Source: Azolla caroliniana
Taxonomy: Eukaryota > Polypodiophyta
Assembly: GCA_043228905.1 (NCBI GenBank)
Contig: JBHGNT010000021.1
Coordinates: 10,540,001 to 10,604,000 of the forward strand
Length of the DNA: 64,000 nt
Reading direction: 5' to 3'
Numbering within the stretch: the stretch's first letter is position 1; every line of letters starts with the position of its first letter. Shown here piece after piece: positions 22,188 through 33,149 of this stretch. The position numbers and the translations under genes were made by a program. Below the pieces are notes generated by a model. The model saw only the letters and a program-made list of their open reading frames with translations. It ran no database searches and was not told the origin of the DNA.

Positions 22188-22279
22188 AAGTAGATATGCA
22201 TGGCCACGGACTTGACATTTTTGTCTATTGTTTTATATTTTGTGTTAACTTTTATTGCATACTTATTTTTACTTGCTTT

Positions 22280-23904
22280 TTAAGTCATTTCATGATAGCT
22301 ATTGCCAACTATTTCACTATTAGCTATACAACCATTTTTTTCAATAAAATCAGCAATATGAAGGTACATATCAATAGAATTTACATGAACAAATCTCTTG
22401 TCGCATTCTTTCTCATTCAAGCAATTTTCTAATATTTTGACGGTATCCACATCTGAATATTCAAGAAACATACCATAAATTATGTCATCCCTTTCAATCA
22501 TCCCTGAAGTGCACAATGCATCCAAAATCTTCCTGCTCCCTTTATTTTTTGCATGACTTTCCACACCAAAGAAACACGTAAATCCATCCATTGTATTAGA
22601 CAAAGTATTGATTGTTTTATTAATTGGAAAACATTTTTGCAAGGAAAGAAAAGCTTTGGGACCATTGTATCCCTGCCCATCAATGATCCTATTTAAAAAT
22701 CCGACTCATAAGGTGACATATCATGCTCACATGAGTAATTCGTAATTCTTCTTTATTTCTATCATGCTCCTGCCTAACAGTAAGAAATTGAACACTTCTT
22801 TTACCATCGATACTTCGAATCCTAGCATATGCTGAACCATCTTCAAGCACCTTCGTCTCCATCCTAGAAGATGTGATGTATGGTTGACCAAGAATCACTA
22901 GGTATGTGTGAAAGTGTTTTTAGAATCTAAGTCATTGAACATTAGAAGAATATAAAGTATGGATAATTCATATTTGGAGGCTAAGAACACGAACCAAGAC
23001 CTTAGGAAGAAGTCAAAAGTAAAAGTAAGAGACCAAGAGAAAAGTAAAAAGAGAAAAAGCGGACCATAAAAAATAGTAAAAAATGAATGGTCATAAATCC
23101 TTCCTTTTTCATCGAAATATTATGTTTAAATATGGATTAGAAAGATTGTAAAGAGAGCTATCTATAGCATTTTAAATCACTAAATTCGGAGCTCTAAGGA
23201 GGGAGATATGACGATTAGAAGGTCGTTGGGTCTTAGCTAAAAATAGGAGATAAAAAGCTTCTAAAAATAGCGTGAACGAGGAAGAAGAAGAAAATTATAA
23301 AAGAGGAAGTGATAGTCTTAGATGGAAAAACTAATAGGGAGTGGATCCTAATAGAGGAAAGGGAGTGTTAGGAAGAGAAATATTAGTGAAAGAGGAAGGC
23401 CCTTAATTGTGGTTTTTGAGTGATTGGTAGTAAGAAGGTCTTTGGTCTCTTAGTTGAATGTGGAGTTTATCTCCTTTGTATTGTCTTGATGTTGGAATAT
23501 CATAACAATATTATCTCTTTCTCATGTTCTCTATCTTTTTTTCTTAATTTCTTGAGTCTCTCTTTATCGATATAATATATTATGAGTCACAACTCCATCT
23601 AACCGGTTTGGTCAAGCCCTCATATAGTGTAAGATTATCCTTTGTCTTAAACACCTCATCAGTATGAAGAGGTCTTTTGGATAAAGAAATGTTGCTCCAT
23701 TAGCACATCTCCAATGGTGACTTTGATGTTTGGGCAAGCTCCATGAAGTTGCTCGGTCGTTGAATTAGCCAACTTTACCCTCCACCCATGATTCATTTCC
23801 ATTGGCCATCCGCCTTTCCTATAAATATCATAAGAAATTAGATTAATTTCTAAGCCAAGGTCAATTAAGGCCACGACCAGATCTTCAAGGTTTTCAATCT
23901 TCAC
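22280..23904 (-). pseudogene. gypsy-2 protease and linker, split by a solo LTR
   Basis: The protease starts in 23904-23667 with VALIDLGLEINLISYDIYRK, where the usual D-S/T-G is D-L-G, and breaks at QKTSSY. After the 755-bp insertion it resumes at 22901 with VILGQPYITSSRMETKVL and RIRSIDGKRSVQFLTVRQE. The linker to RT (22642-22280) is a poorly conserved stretch with SNTMDGFTCFFGVESHAK. The interruption is exact, with a 5-bp target duplication. Confidence 0.82.
22907..23661. mobile_element. Solo LTR of 755 bp inserted in gypsy-2 protease
   Basis: Begins TGTGAAAGTGTTTTTAGA and ends CACCTCATCA, so it has TG...CA ends with imperfect inverted termini. It is flanked on both sides by GTATG (22902-22906 and 23662-23666). 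Removing the insert with one GTATG restores the protease frame between QKTSSY and VILGQPY. The interior is AT- and purine-rich with no coding sequence. Its family does not match any other LTR in the window. Confidence 0.85.
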
Positions 23905-25678
23905 GGGTGTCTCAGTTGTTGCTCTTGCCCAAAGTTTCTTAGCATAGTAGCTTTTAGTTCTTTCGGCTTGTCTTCAAAAGTTGTTGTCACAATAGCTTGT
24001 GTACTAACAATGGAAGAGCTTGGTTCCTTTTTGAGGACTTCCACCATTGCTTTCTTTACTTCACTTCCTAGGTTTTCGGTGGCTTCAATACTTTGTTGTT
24101 TTCTTTTAATTCCATCTATTATTGCATCATGAAATTCTTTTTTCGCTATGCCCAAAAGTTCCCTCAAGGAAAGTTCCACTTTGCTATCTAAAATTCTTTC
24201 TTCCAATACTTTTTTTTAAATCAGTTGAAGCTTCAATATCAAATAATAATTTGAATGAGGGACTCTTCTTATCCTTACCTTTTTCAATGTCAGGGTTTAC
24301 CATTTTTGGACTTTCTGTCTCCCTCTTTTTAGCACTTCTTAGCTCCCTCTTCTTGTTATCTTCATTTTCGCCCATTTCCATTTCTCTTCGATGATCACTT
24401 CATGAGCTTGGGTTGTTGCAACCTTCGCGAAAGCTGAGAGGCCATCCACTAGGTCTTCCCAACCAGTTTTGCTTCGGACAGCATCACCTTCAGGCTTCAA
24501 CTTTTCAAACTCAATTTTACCCTTTCTTGCAGCTTTCAAAATACATGGCCAAAATTCAGATTTAGATCCTCCTTCACCACATGGATGATTGTAGTTGTAG
24601 GTTGATAGGTAGCTTGTGTCCTAGTTATTTCCGCATCTTCAATGATCCTTCTCATACCACCTCTTCTAAAGTAAGTTCGGAGAGGTAATCGAGTTTCAGA
24701 AGAATGAATCTTACCATCTTTGAAGAATATCACCCCTCTTTCTATCGCTTCTTGATAGTTATCACACCCTCCTCTTGAATGGTCGACGCTATCACACCAT
24801 ATGCATCTTCTTTCATAATTTTTTTGGGGTTATGAGGATTTTTCTTCTTGTAGCTTTGCAACATGTAATGAAAGATCTTTTATACCTTTGATAAGATCGT
24901 CCATCATTGTTTCGGGTACCTTGGAAATAGTTGACGGACTCCCAATATCCTCCTTGATGGTTGTCTTCACTTCATCTTTCATACCTCCGACAATCGAAAG
25001 ATCCTCACACCATTTGGCTCTTTTGCTGATTCTGTTGCAAGCTTCATGTACTTGATTTCAATCAGACACTAGTCCAGTGGGTGTAGTCCAGTCTTCAAGG
25101 AATACAACTAATTTTTCTCGATAGGGTCGGTCTAATGCCTTCAGGAATAATATGACCTTCTCTTGTTCCAAAAGAGTCCTTTCGGTCATCGTTAATTGAT
25201 TATAACGAGCTTCAAACTCTTTCAACAACTCCATCACCGAAATCTTCTTGTCCTCTTTGTCCACCCAATCCAAGAAACTCCTCCTTGATGCTCGGATTGT
25301 ATCACCAAGCATGTATTCATTTAATAAAGCTTGCTCAAATGCAACCCAATCATTAGAACTTGTTGCGAGTTCAGAGACTCTATTTCTCAAAGGTAGTTCA
25401 AGCATCCTCACAAAATTCATTTGAACATCATGTTGATTTAATCCTTTACTACCCATCTCAATAACATATACTTGTAAGAATTTGGTTATATTTTTACCTT
25501 CAAAGAGACCTATTTTCTCTCCAAGCTTGTCAATATCATGATCGATTCGTTGAAGAGCAGTTGCACGTTCTTGGCTTTGCATCATTCTTTCAATCATTTG
25601 AAGCACCACATTGATTTGTGGTTCCACAATGACTTCTTGGTTGATTCGTAGCTCCGAGACTGCTTGTTGGTTCTCCAT
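23901..25678 (-). pseudogene. gypsy-2 gag and Lys/Glu-rich linker
   Basis: Gag starts MENQQAVSELRINQEVIV at 25678 and contains the retrotransposon-gag helical domain (FLQVYVIEMGSKGLNQHD, WVAFEQALLNEYMLGDTIR, EKVILFLKALDRPYREKL). A CCHC zinc knuckle lies at 24805-24764. Beyond it are segments in different frames: AIERGVIFFKDGKIHSSETR, GWEDLVDGLSAFAKVATTQA and SPSFKLLFDIEASTDLKK, then ELSLRELLGIAKKEFHDAII at 24170, leading into protease. The frame is lost between 25058 and 24800 and at several later points. Confidence 0.85.
24764..24805 (-). other. CCHC zinc knuckle of gypsy-2 gag
   Basis: CIWCDSVDHSRGGC on the minus strand, exact C-x2-C-x4-H-x4-C spacing. Confidence 0.85.
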
Positions 25679-25693
25679 CTCTCTTAACTTCCG

Positions 25694-25713
25694 GTTTCAT
25701 GTCGGGTTCACCA
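25694..25713 (-). other. Primer binding site of gypsy-2 (candidate)
   Basis: TGGTGAACCCGACATG on the minus strand, one base after the LTR end. TGG at its start fits the CCA end of a tRNA. It is not the initiator-Met site used by the copia elements; the tRNA is not identified. Confidence 0.6.
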
Positions 25714-25714
25714 C

Positions 25715-26326
25715 TGTCGCGTCGATCTCGGCGTACGAGAGCAAATGAAAAGAAAATCGCATATCCGGGAAGTCAGCACCGGGCTTCTTGTCAAAGAAAG
25801 AGGAGAAAAGGAAATAACTTTTATTGATATTTGAAGATGATAACAAAGTATTTCTTGTACAATAATATAGCTTGTCCCTCCTATTACAATAATATTCCTC
25901 GTCTCATGTTCTCCCCTTCACTCTTTTCCCTTTCCCTCTTAAAATAGGTGCCCCCATGCATATGATTCATGTGAGGGTACAAGACATGCATGTAGTGCAT
26001 GAAATGCATGTGATGCATGATCGCCATTTGGCGTTCATGCATTACATGTGATGCATGATAGATATCCCACACATTTGACCTAGCCTAATGGTAGGTGCCT
26101 TGTGTTTGGTATGTGAGGTCGTGGGTTCAAGTCTCTCGAATGTTATTCAATACATTATTTTAGTTTATTTTTCTATCGTGAAGCAAATCTTTCACAACAC
26201 CTAAACCCCCACACACTCCTATTCATCGAGGCCTCGCACTTTATATAACCTTTTACAAACATTTGAATAAGCTCATATAAATTGGTAGAGATTATTTTCT
26301 CATCGTGGCATGGAAATGTCACGACA
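25715..26326 (-). repeat. gypsy-2 5' LTR
   Basis: 612 bp; in element orientation it starts TGTCGTGACATTT and ends GACGCGACA just before the primer site, giving TGTCG/CGACA inverted ends. It has an ATGCAT-rich promoter area (about 25960-26060) shared with the solo LTR at 9552-10669. An antisense tRNA-like segment lies at about 26079-26136. Confidence 0.82.
26078..26136 (+). other. tRNA-like segment inside the gypsy-2 LTR
   Basis: TAGCCTAATGGTAGGTGCC resembles an RNA polymerase III A box (TRGYnnARnnG) and GGTTCAAGTCTC, 30-odd bases later, a B box. It lies antisense to the LTR. A matching but more decayed segment is at about 10167-10243 in the solo LTR, again antisense. It is not a functional tRNA gene: no full cloverleaf is seen. 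Confidence 0.5.
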
Positions 26327-26665
26327 ACGCAACAACATCAATAGTTTTCACATTGCCATCGGCCTTAGGAGGAATAGATTCAAACCCTTTACACTCTGCA
26401 ACATTAGAAAACACCAACATATTCACACTCGCAAAGTAGCTAATAGTCTCACAAAACAACATAATGAACATAAAATATTCTACAACAAAATAATAATATT
26501 ATCTTAATATCCATCATAGAGTTCCATTACATAATGTGGATCAAGCAACAACTACTCTAAGGTGTTACTTGTCAAAATAGACTATAGGCCATCTTCATAA
26601 TTTTCTAGGAAAATAACCAACAGTCATATCCCACTAATCAGTAATTGGTAGTAATTAGCTCTCAT

Positions 26666-26910
26666 TCAAGAGCCCCTTGATCGAGTAACTTGTCTTGTCC
26701 CCGATCGTGGCCCCTTCTTCAACCTTCTTCTAGTTGGTTGCCCATTTAGCCTTGCTTCTTTCACCCATTGCGCAATTGTGTCCTCCTTTGACAACCTTTC
26801 CATCATCTCAGTAGCGGCTTGCATGTCAGCCATGTCTTGCGATAGCTTTTCCAGTACAATGGGATCTGGTAGGGCATCATCATCAATTGGGCTCGTTGAG
26901 GTTGAATCAA
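26666..26910 (-). CDS. Last exon of an unrecognised gene
   Basis: Minus-strand frame of about 80 codons, coding-like: SPIDDDALPDPIVLEKLSQD, MADMQAATEMMERLSKE, WVKEARLNGQPTRRRLKKGP and a basic end closing RQVTRSRGS then TGA at 26668-26666. It is not part of gypsy-2, whose LTR ends at 26326. It adjoins the AGCTAATTAGCT repeat, which looks like an intron. After undoing the proposed inversion it lies downstream of, and on the same strand as, the exons at 47.1-50.0 kb, whose last intron is made of the same repeat. It is therefore proposed as their 3' exon. No domain is recognised; the exact acceptor is unclear because the repeat runs into the exon start. 26327-26665 would be 3' untranslated or intergenic sequence, with nothing else seen. 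Confidence 0.45.
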
Positions 26911-28351
26911 GGTTTTGGGTTTAGGTTAATTAGTGGCTACTCTTGGAACTGCTCGATATAGCTACATCTTAGCTAAATAGCTATTCTTCTTAACTATGGT
27001 AGTACCTAATTAGCTATCTCTCTTGATACTGCTTAGCTAATTAGCTACATCTTCGCTAATTACCTACTAGAATATAGGTTGACAGTAGCTAATTAGCTAT
27101 CGCTTAGCTAATTAACTACCACTTCGCTAATTAACTATCGCTCGATATGGCTACATCTTAGCTATATAGCTATTCTTCTTAACTATGGCAGTACCTAATT
27201 AGCTATCACTCTTAATATTGCTTAGCTAATTAGCTACATCTTAGCTAATTAGCTGCTAGACTATAGGTTGAATCAAGGTTTAGGGTTTAGGATTTAGGGT
27301 AATTAGTGACTACTCTTGATACTACTCGTTATTGCTACATCTTAGCTAAATAGCTATTCTTCTTAACTATGGCAGTACCTAATTAGCTATCACTCTTGAT
27401 ATTGCTTAGCTAATTAGCTACATCTTAGCTAATTACCTGCTAGACTATAGGTTGACAATAGCTAATTAGCTACCGTTTAGCTAATTAACTACCACTTAGT
27501 TAATTAGCTACCGCTCGATACTACTACATCTTAGCTAAATAGCTATTCTTCTTAACTATGCCAGTACCTAATTAGCTATCAGTCTTGATACTGCTTAGCT
27601 AATTAGTTACATCTTAGCTAATTACCTACTAGACTATAGGTTGACAATAGCTAATAAACTACCACTTAGCTAATTAGCTACCGCTCGATACTACTACATC
27701 TTAGCTAAATAGCTATTCTTCTTAACTATGGCAGTACCTAATTAGCTATCACTCTTGATATTGCTTAGCTAATTAGCTACATCTTAGCTAATTACCTGCT
27801 AGATTATAGGTTGAATCAAGGTTTAGGGTTTAGGGTTTAGGATTTAGGGTAATTAACGACTACTCTTGATATTGCTCGATACGGCTACATCTTAGCTAAT
27901 TAGCTATCCTTCTTAACTATTACAATAGTTAATTAGCTACCACTCTTGATACAGCTTAGCTAATTAGCTACTGACATTAGATTGGCAGTATCTTAATAGC
28001 TGCATCTTAGCTAATTAGTTACTAGACTATAGATTGACATTAGCTAATTAGCTACATCTTAGGTAATTAGCTATTCTTTTTAACTATGGTAGTACCTAAT
28101 TAGCTAGTCTACCTATGTATGGTAGTAGCTCATTAGCTACCACTCTTGATATTGCTTAGCTAATTAGCTACATCTTAGCTAATTAGCTGCTAGACTATAG
28201 ATTGGAAGTAGCTAATTGGCTATTCTTCTTTACTATGGGAGCAATTAATTAGCTAGGACTCTTGATATTGCTTAGCTAAGTATGGTAGTAGCTAATTATC
28301 TACCACATAGCTAATTAGCTACTACACTATAGTCTACAATAGCTAATTAGC
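26911..28351. repeat. AGCTAATTAGCT palindromic minisatellite (left part)
   Basis: About 1.4 kb in which TAGCTAATTAGCTA and near variants recur every 20-60 bases. They sit in longer imperfect units (for example TTCTTAACTATGGCAGTACC followed by the core, or GACTATAGGTTGA...). The core is self-complementary. The array ends at TACA where transposon copy A begins; the other half of the array is now at 49995-50512. Confidence 0.9.
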
Positions 28352-28355
28352 TACA

Positions 28356-28390
28356 AACACGTTCACATTCACAAGTGGAAGGATTGCGCA
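28356..28390 (+). repeat. Left TIR of copy A
   Basis: AACACGTTCACATTCACAAG and 15 more bases. It matches the inverted sequence at 39008-39042 with a few substitutions. Confidence 0.85.
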
Positions 28391-30134
28391 TTCCACTTGT
28401 AGAATCTTCTTGAAACTATCCAAATATACCCTCTCTACAAAAATTGGATGCACTAGTATCACATGTTCTACAACTTTATTAGAATTTGCAAATATAAAAA
28501 TACATGATAGGTCTACGAGTGGAGATCATTAGAAATCATGCCAGTTTGGACGTGTTGATAAGTTAATGTAGGCATAATAAAGTTCAACAATGGCTCAATA
28601 TGTCACTAATGTGCAACATGGGAAACACTAAGTTAAAGACTTATATTAATTTGGTAAGTTTTACAAAAATATGAGATGTACTTGTATCCATACTAATAAA
28701 ATGAGTTATAATTTATACTTTGACCCATACATGCATGTATATAATTGTGGACAATGTAGAATAGTGCACTTTAGGATAATGTGATTCGAATAACTAACTT
28801 ATTAAAGCATTCAATACTTGTATTTAAAGTTGATCTAATCTATTCCTCAGTTTGTTAGTATGGGATCAAACCATATGTATATAATTGTGGACAATGTAAG
28901 ACAATGAACTTTAGGATAATGTGGTGGAAATAACAACCCTATTAAGGCTTTCATACTTGTATTAAAAATTGATCTACTCTATTGCTTAGGTGATTCACAC
29001 AAGATCAAACTCCGAATGATAACACTAGTGGAACTACAAGCGTATAATAACATGCGGATAATGCTAGTGGAACCATTATCAACACACTACACAATCTAAG
29101 CAGCAATGGAATAGAAACATAATAGTTTTAACAATAGAAGACAAAGATCCATAATAACAACATGGATAGTCATGGCAACAATTCTACAACCATGTTATGT
29201 TAAGGTAAACTTGGACCAAAATCAGCCTCAATTTAAACTAATTCATGTTTCTCCAGAAATTTGGTAGTCAGCTATGCATGCGGTGAAACCAATGTCAGAA
29301 GTCTACTAACCAAGTATATACAAATAAAATTGAAACATATAGAAGATTATAAAGAATAGAATCCACCAAGTAAAACCCAAAATTTGTATTAATAATGTGA
29401 AATCCAAACATATCGTCAATGTCATTTTCTTCATAGAGTCTATTACATAGCAATCAATTCATCAATGTCATTTTCTTCATCATCCTGTGTAGAAGTCTCT
29501 TCGGCTATATGTGCATTGGCTTCCCCTGTTAGCCGAGCCAATGAAATATCTTCTATAAGCTCATCATCAAGCTCTATTAGCTCCCCCAGTTCCCCGGCTA
29601 ACGGAGGAATAGGCTCTCGCGAAGCAGGTTGAAACCTTTCTTTATCAGCGAGGTTCTTTGCACCGACCTCCTCGTCCTGGTCTTGGCACTCCCACAAAGC
29701 CTTAATCCTCATGTTTATAAATATAACCTACTCCTCGTCCTTGTCCAATGCAACTGTGTTTCTAAAGAGCTTCAATGCACATGCAAACGTCGTTCCTGTG
29801 AAGAAAGTAACAAGAAGAATTAGTTCTCAAACAAAAAAGATTCGGTATTGGTTATCTCAAGATCGTTACCCTAGTTCGAGGAATACCTATGCCAGAAAAG
29901 AGGTCTAATATCCAGTCTCCTTCGATAGAAAACATCTCGATCACGCGCATCATAAGTCGTTGAGGTTTTTGGTATGGGTTGACAAGTCCCCGTTCTGTCG
30001 TGGTGACATGTCGCAATTTCCGTGTCACTGCTAGATATACCCTAAAAGAATATTGATTTTGACAGAAAGTTTGATATCTTTTCACACAATACTAAGTTGT
30101 TGCCCCAAAGACACAATATTCCTCTTTCAAGTTC

Positions 30135-30860
30135 TTGTTTTATACAGGAACTCGATACGTCGTATCGAGTTCATGTATAAAACACAAACATAATCCAGTA
30201 GCTCGATACGTTGTATCAAGTTCCTCTGTAAAAGAGTTGCGTTATACAGGAACTCGATACGGCGTATTGAGTTCCAATTTAAAATGCACACTATACACAG
30301 GAAAATATAAACTGTGTATAGGAACTCAATACGCCGTATCGAGTTCTTGTATAACGTTTGTGTTTTAAACAGGAACTCGATACGCCGTATTGAGTTTCTA
30401 TAGAAAACACATATTATACAGGAACTCGATAAGGCGTATCGAGTTCCTTTTTAAAACACAAACATTATACAGGAACTCGATACGGCGTATAGAGTTCCTG
30501 TTTAAAACACAAACGTTATACAAGAACTCGATACGCTGTATCGAGTTCCTATTTAAAACAGAAACGTTATACAGGAACTCGATACAGCACATCGAGTTCT
30601 TGTATAAAATACACATATTATACAGGAACGCGATACGGTGTATCGAGTTCCTGTTTAAAACACAAACATAATACAGGAACTCGATACGGCGTATCAAGTT
30701 CCTGTTTAAAACAAAAACTTTAAACAGGAACTCAATACACCGTATCAAGTTCCTATATAAAACCTAAACTTCACACAAGAACTCAATACGCCGTATCGAG
30801 TTCATGTATATTTTTTGTGTTTTATACAGGAACTCGATGCGCGTATCGAGTTCCTGATGC
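30135..30860. repeat. Palindrome array in the methyltransferase-like intron (copy A)
   Basis: About a dozen copies of a near-perfect palindrome: GGAACTCGATAC, a CG-containing centre, then GTATCGAGTTCC. They are spaced about 55-65 bases apart with CACAAAC/GTTTGTG linkers. Each arm of about 12 bases can form a hairpin. Open frames through the array are translations of the repeat, not genes. Confidence 0.9.
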
Positions 30861-31070
30861 TAAAACATATTTACAGAAATGTCCACAATGTCAGAGGCTT
30901 ACCTGGAGTCCTGGCGCTCTATTTTCTTTGAAGAAATGGATGTATTTGTCGATTATTAGGCGGAGATCTCGCAATCGTACTACGTGCTCTGTTTGCTATG
31001 TTTGCTCTATTTGCTCTGTGTGCTTTGTGTGCTCTTGTGTTTCGTGTGAGTGAAATATGACGAGGTCTTC

Positions 31071-31080
31071 CTATTTATAA
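31071..31080 (-). promoter_or_regulatory. TATA box of the methyltransferase-like gene
   Basis: TTATAAATAG on the minus strand. The same arrangement is kept in copy B near 54345-54355 (CTATAAATAG on the plus strand, inverted copy), which supports function. Confidence 0.55.
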
Positions 31081-31794
31081 GGATTGACCACAGTGGTTAA
31101 AGTAACCACAGTCAGCTTAACCAGGGTTGGCAAGCGTGAGGTTAGTTAGTTAGTAACCACAGTCACATTAACTTGAGTAACTTATGATTGCATTAATGAT
31201 TAAAAAGTCAAACTAAGATATTGATGAATATTTTATAGTCAAAATAACTTACAATGACGTTGAAGGTCATGAAGGAAACAATGATAGAGGTTCATGAATG
31301 AACCAATGATTGATTACTGAAATCAACTTTTTTATGACTCTTAATTGCTTTGTATTAAAGATGTGGGCATGAATGAACCAATGATTGAAAAGTCTTATAT
31401 TTAAAATGGTGCCATTAATGAACCAATGATTGAGAATTTCTATATTAAATATGGGTGCCATTAATTAATCAATGATTTTAACTTTAATCCAACATATTTA
31501 TGGCTTGGTAATGATTGTAATTATATTATACTTGATTTAACTTCATATAGACTAGTTTAAGTAATTATTAATATGTTAAATACAATTACTATAATAATAA
31601 AAGTATTTTTCATGTATTGTATTAATATAATATTTAATATTATAGACATTATATTGAGGGAGCTTTTGGTTAGAGAGGAGTTTATGTTTAGAGAGGAGTA
31701 TATGGTTAGAGAGGAGCTTATTAGTTTTTTGCCTTAGCCTAAGCACATAACTTAAAGAGCTTTGTCTAGACCTTAAGCCATGAGTGAAGATTCA

Positions 31795-31960
31795 CCGTTC
31801 TCGATTGAAGAATATTGTTTGTCATCAGACTCTTCGTTTTCTACCGAAAAATATTGTTTGTCAACAGACTCACTATTTTCTATTGAAGAATATTGTCTAT
31901 CGACAAACTCGCCATATTCTATCGAAGAGTATTGTCTGAGCTCATCTTCACCTACAACGA
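31795..31960 (+). repeat. SIEEYCLS protein repeat in the transposase N-terminus
   Basis: Four to five units of about 15-16 codons, each F/YSIEEYCLSxDS or STEKYCLS, followed by one more FSIEEYD at 31990. The same block is present in copy B (53675-53500), and one unit remains in copy C (YFSIEEYDYKRHSK). It could be a docking or self-assembly motif; function is unknown. Confidence 0.8.
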
Positions 31961-33149
31961 ATGTGAATAATGACACATGTGAAGAGTTCTCTATTGAAGA
32001 ATATGATATTAATAAAGATACGGAGAATGAAGGTAGTGCCAATGAAACATCGAATATCATGGGTGATGGTCACAACAAAGAATTGGATAGTAACAAGGTG
32101 ACACCAACTTCTATGCAGGAAGAGAAATCTGGAAGCCCTATGCATATTAGAATAATCCCACGAAGAATTCGTCTGGCTAGATTTAACTTGGTGACATCAG
32201 ATAAACATATTGGATTTGATGTCAAAACAATATGTTGTGCTCGTGGTTGTATGTCTATGATTGGAAAATCAAAGTAGTGAGAGTTAAGGCGATACTATTT
32301 TTCGATGACTGGTGATGACAGAGACACTTACCTCGGATCACATATGCAACTAGTGTGTGACAAATGTACGGGGATCAAAGTATCATTCGAGTATTATATC
32401 TTCCATGCGCATCATATATGTAGAGTTGCATTCAAATTTGCGTTATGTGTTAGTAACATGCGGCTACATAGAGTACAACAACGTCTACTTAACGGGGATC
32501 AGATGCTCAATCGTAAAGAAGTTCCAAGTATGAAAGGTGCAATTGGAAGACATGCTATTGGTTGGATGAAAACTTACTTTCAGTTAAATTGTGAAGTAAT
32601 GCCCACTACAGGTAGGATGCACCTTTCTGATAATTACACACATCGGGAAGTTTATAATGTCTATCGATCTGATATGGTGGGCTCACGTAATAAGTCTGTC
32701 ACATATAGCCAATTCACAAGATTATGGAGAGCTCGGTTTTCAAATGTATCATTCCACGTAAAGTACGCATAACACGTTTGCGTTCACAAGTGGAAGGATC
32801 GCGCACAAGTGGAAGGATAAGGAATATTCTGTTTGATTTTGGGGTTTTTTTTGCCATTTCACAAAACATCTTGATACTAGTATCACATGTTCTCCAAAAC
32901 TTGATGAAAAAGTTGAAATTTTCACCATTTGGTAAAATTGAAAAATGCCAAATTTGGGTAAAATATGAAAAGTAACTTTGTGGATTTTTAAAGAAAAATG
33001 ACAACTAATAAGTTTTTAGATCTTAAAGAAATCAAAGTAGAATATTTCAAAACAATGAACGTTTTTATTCCATTCGATAAAATGTTGTCTAAATTTGTTA
33101 CATATAGTTGCACAACAAATACATTTGGGAGTTATCTGCATGACTATCA

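Larger units (their letters stand above)
19476..26326 (-). mobile_element. gypsy-2, Ty3/gypsy element lacking its 3' end, with 5' LTR
   Basis: The minus-strand order is 5' LTR (26326-25715), primer site, gag (25678), zinc knuckle, protease, reverse transcriptase, RNase H, integrase; copia-3 cuts it at 19476 in the integrase C-terminus. A 755-bp solo LTR interrupts the protease. The whole is full of stops and frame changes. Its RT signature (LYSGYDQFPFA, LPQGATNSVAHMVNAMN, MPFLDDV) differs from the common plant chromovirus and Tat/Athila types. Confidence 0.9.
29443..31080 (-). pseudogene. DNA methyltransferase-like gene of copy A (N4/N6 type, C-terminal half)
   Basis: Three exons are proposed. 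Exon 1 ends at 30903 with ACTCCAG followed by GTAAGCC. The intron of about 860 bp contains the palindrome array. Exon 2 is 30041-29887 (acceptor TTCTTTTAG, donor GTATTCC), the intron is 29886-29796 (acceptor TTTCTTCACAG), and exon 3 is 29795-29443. Joined, exons 2 and 3 read QKPQRLMMRVIEMFS, then DWILDLFSGIG, then TTFACALKLFRNTVALDKDE, the KP...LDxFxGxGTT...A layout of the AdoMet-binding end of N4/N6 DNA methylases. A TAG after DKDEE, where Gln is usual, breaks it. An acidic tail (EEVGAKNLADKERF...EENDIDELIAM) ends at 29443. The catalytic (D/S)PP(Y/W) motif, expected N-terminal in this class, is not found, and exon 1 has no ATG, so the gene is partial or dead. A TATA box (TTATAAATAG) lies at 31080-31071. 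Confidence 0.6.

Noticed and set aside
22196-22432. Plus-strand hydrophobic open frame (VYCFIFCVNFYCILIF)
   Set aside because: Reverse strand of the decayed linker between gypsy-2 protease and RT; AT-rich sequence gives such frames by chance.
28345-28360. Copy A flanked by different 4-bp sequences, so not a true TIR element
   Set aside because: The mismatch (TACA left, AGCA right) is explained by the inversion: the missing TACA is found as TGTA next to copy B.
30390-30748. Open frames on both strands with repeated RNSIRRIEFLF-type peptides, also at 54632-55219
   Set aside because: They are translations of the palindrome array; both strands give the same kind of peptide, which is what a self-complementary repeat does.
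30135-30860. CRISPR-like appearance of regularly spaced repeats
   Set aside because: Repeats are full palindromes with related, not unique, spacers, in eukaryotic DNA inside a transposon intron. No cas genes are present.
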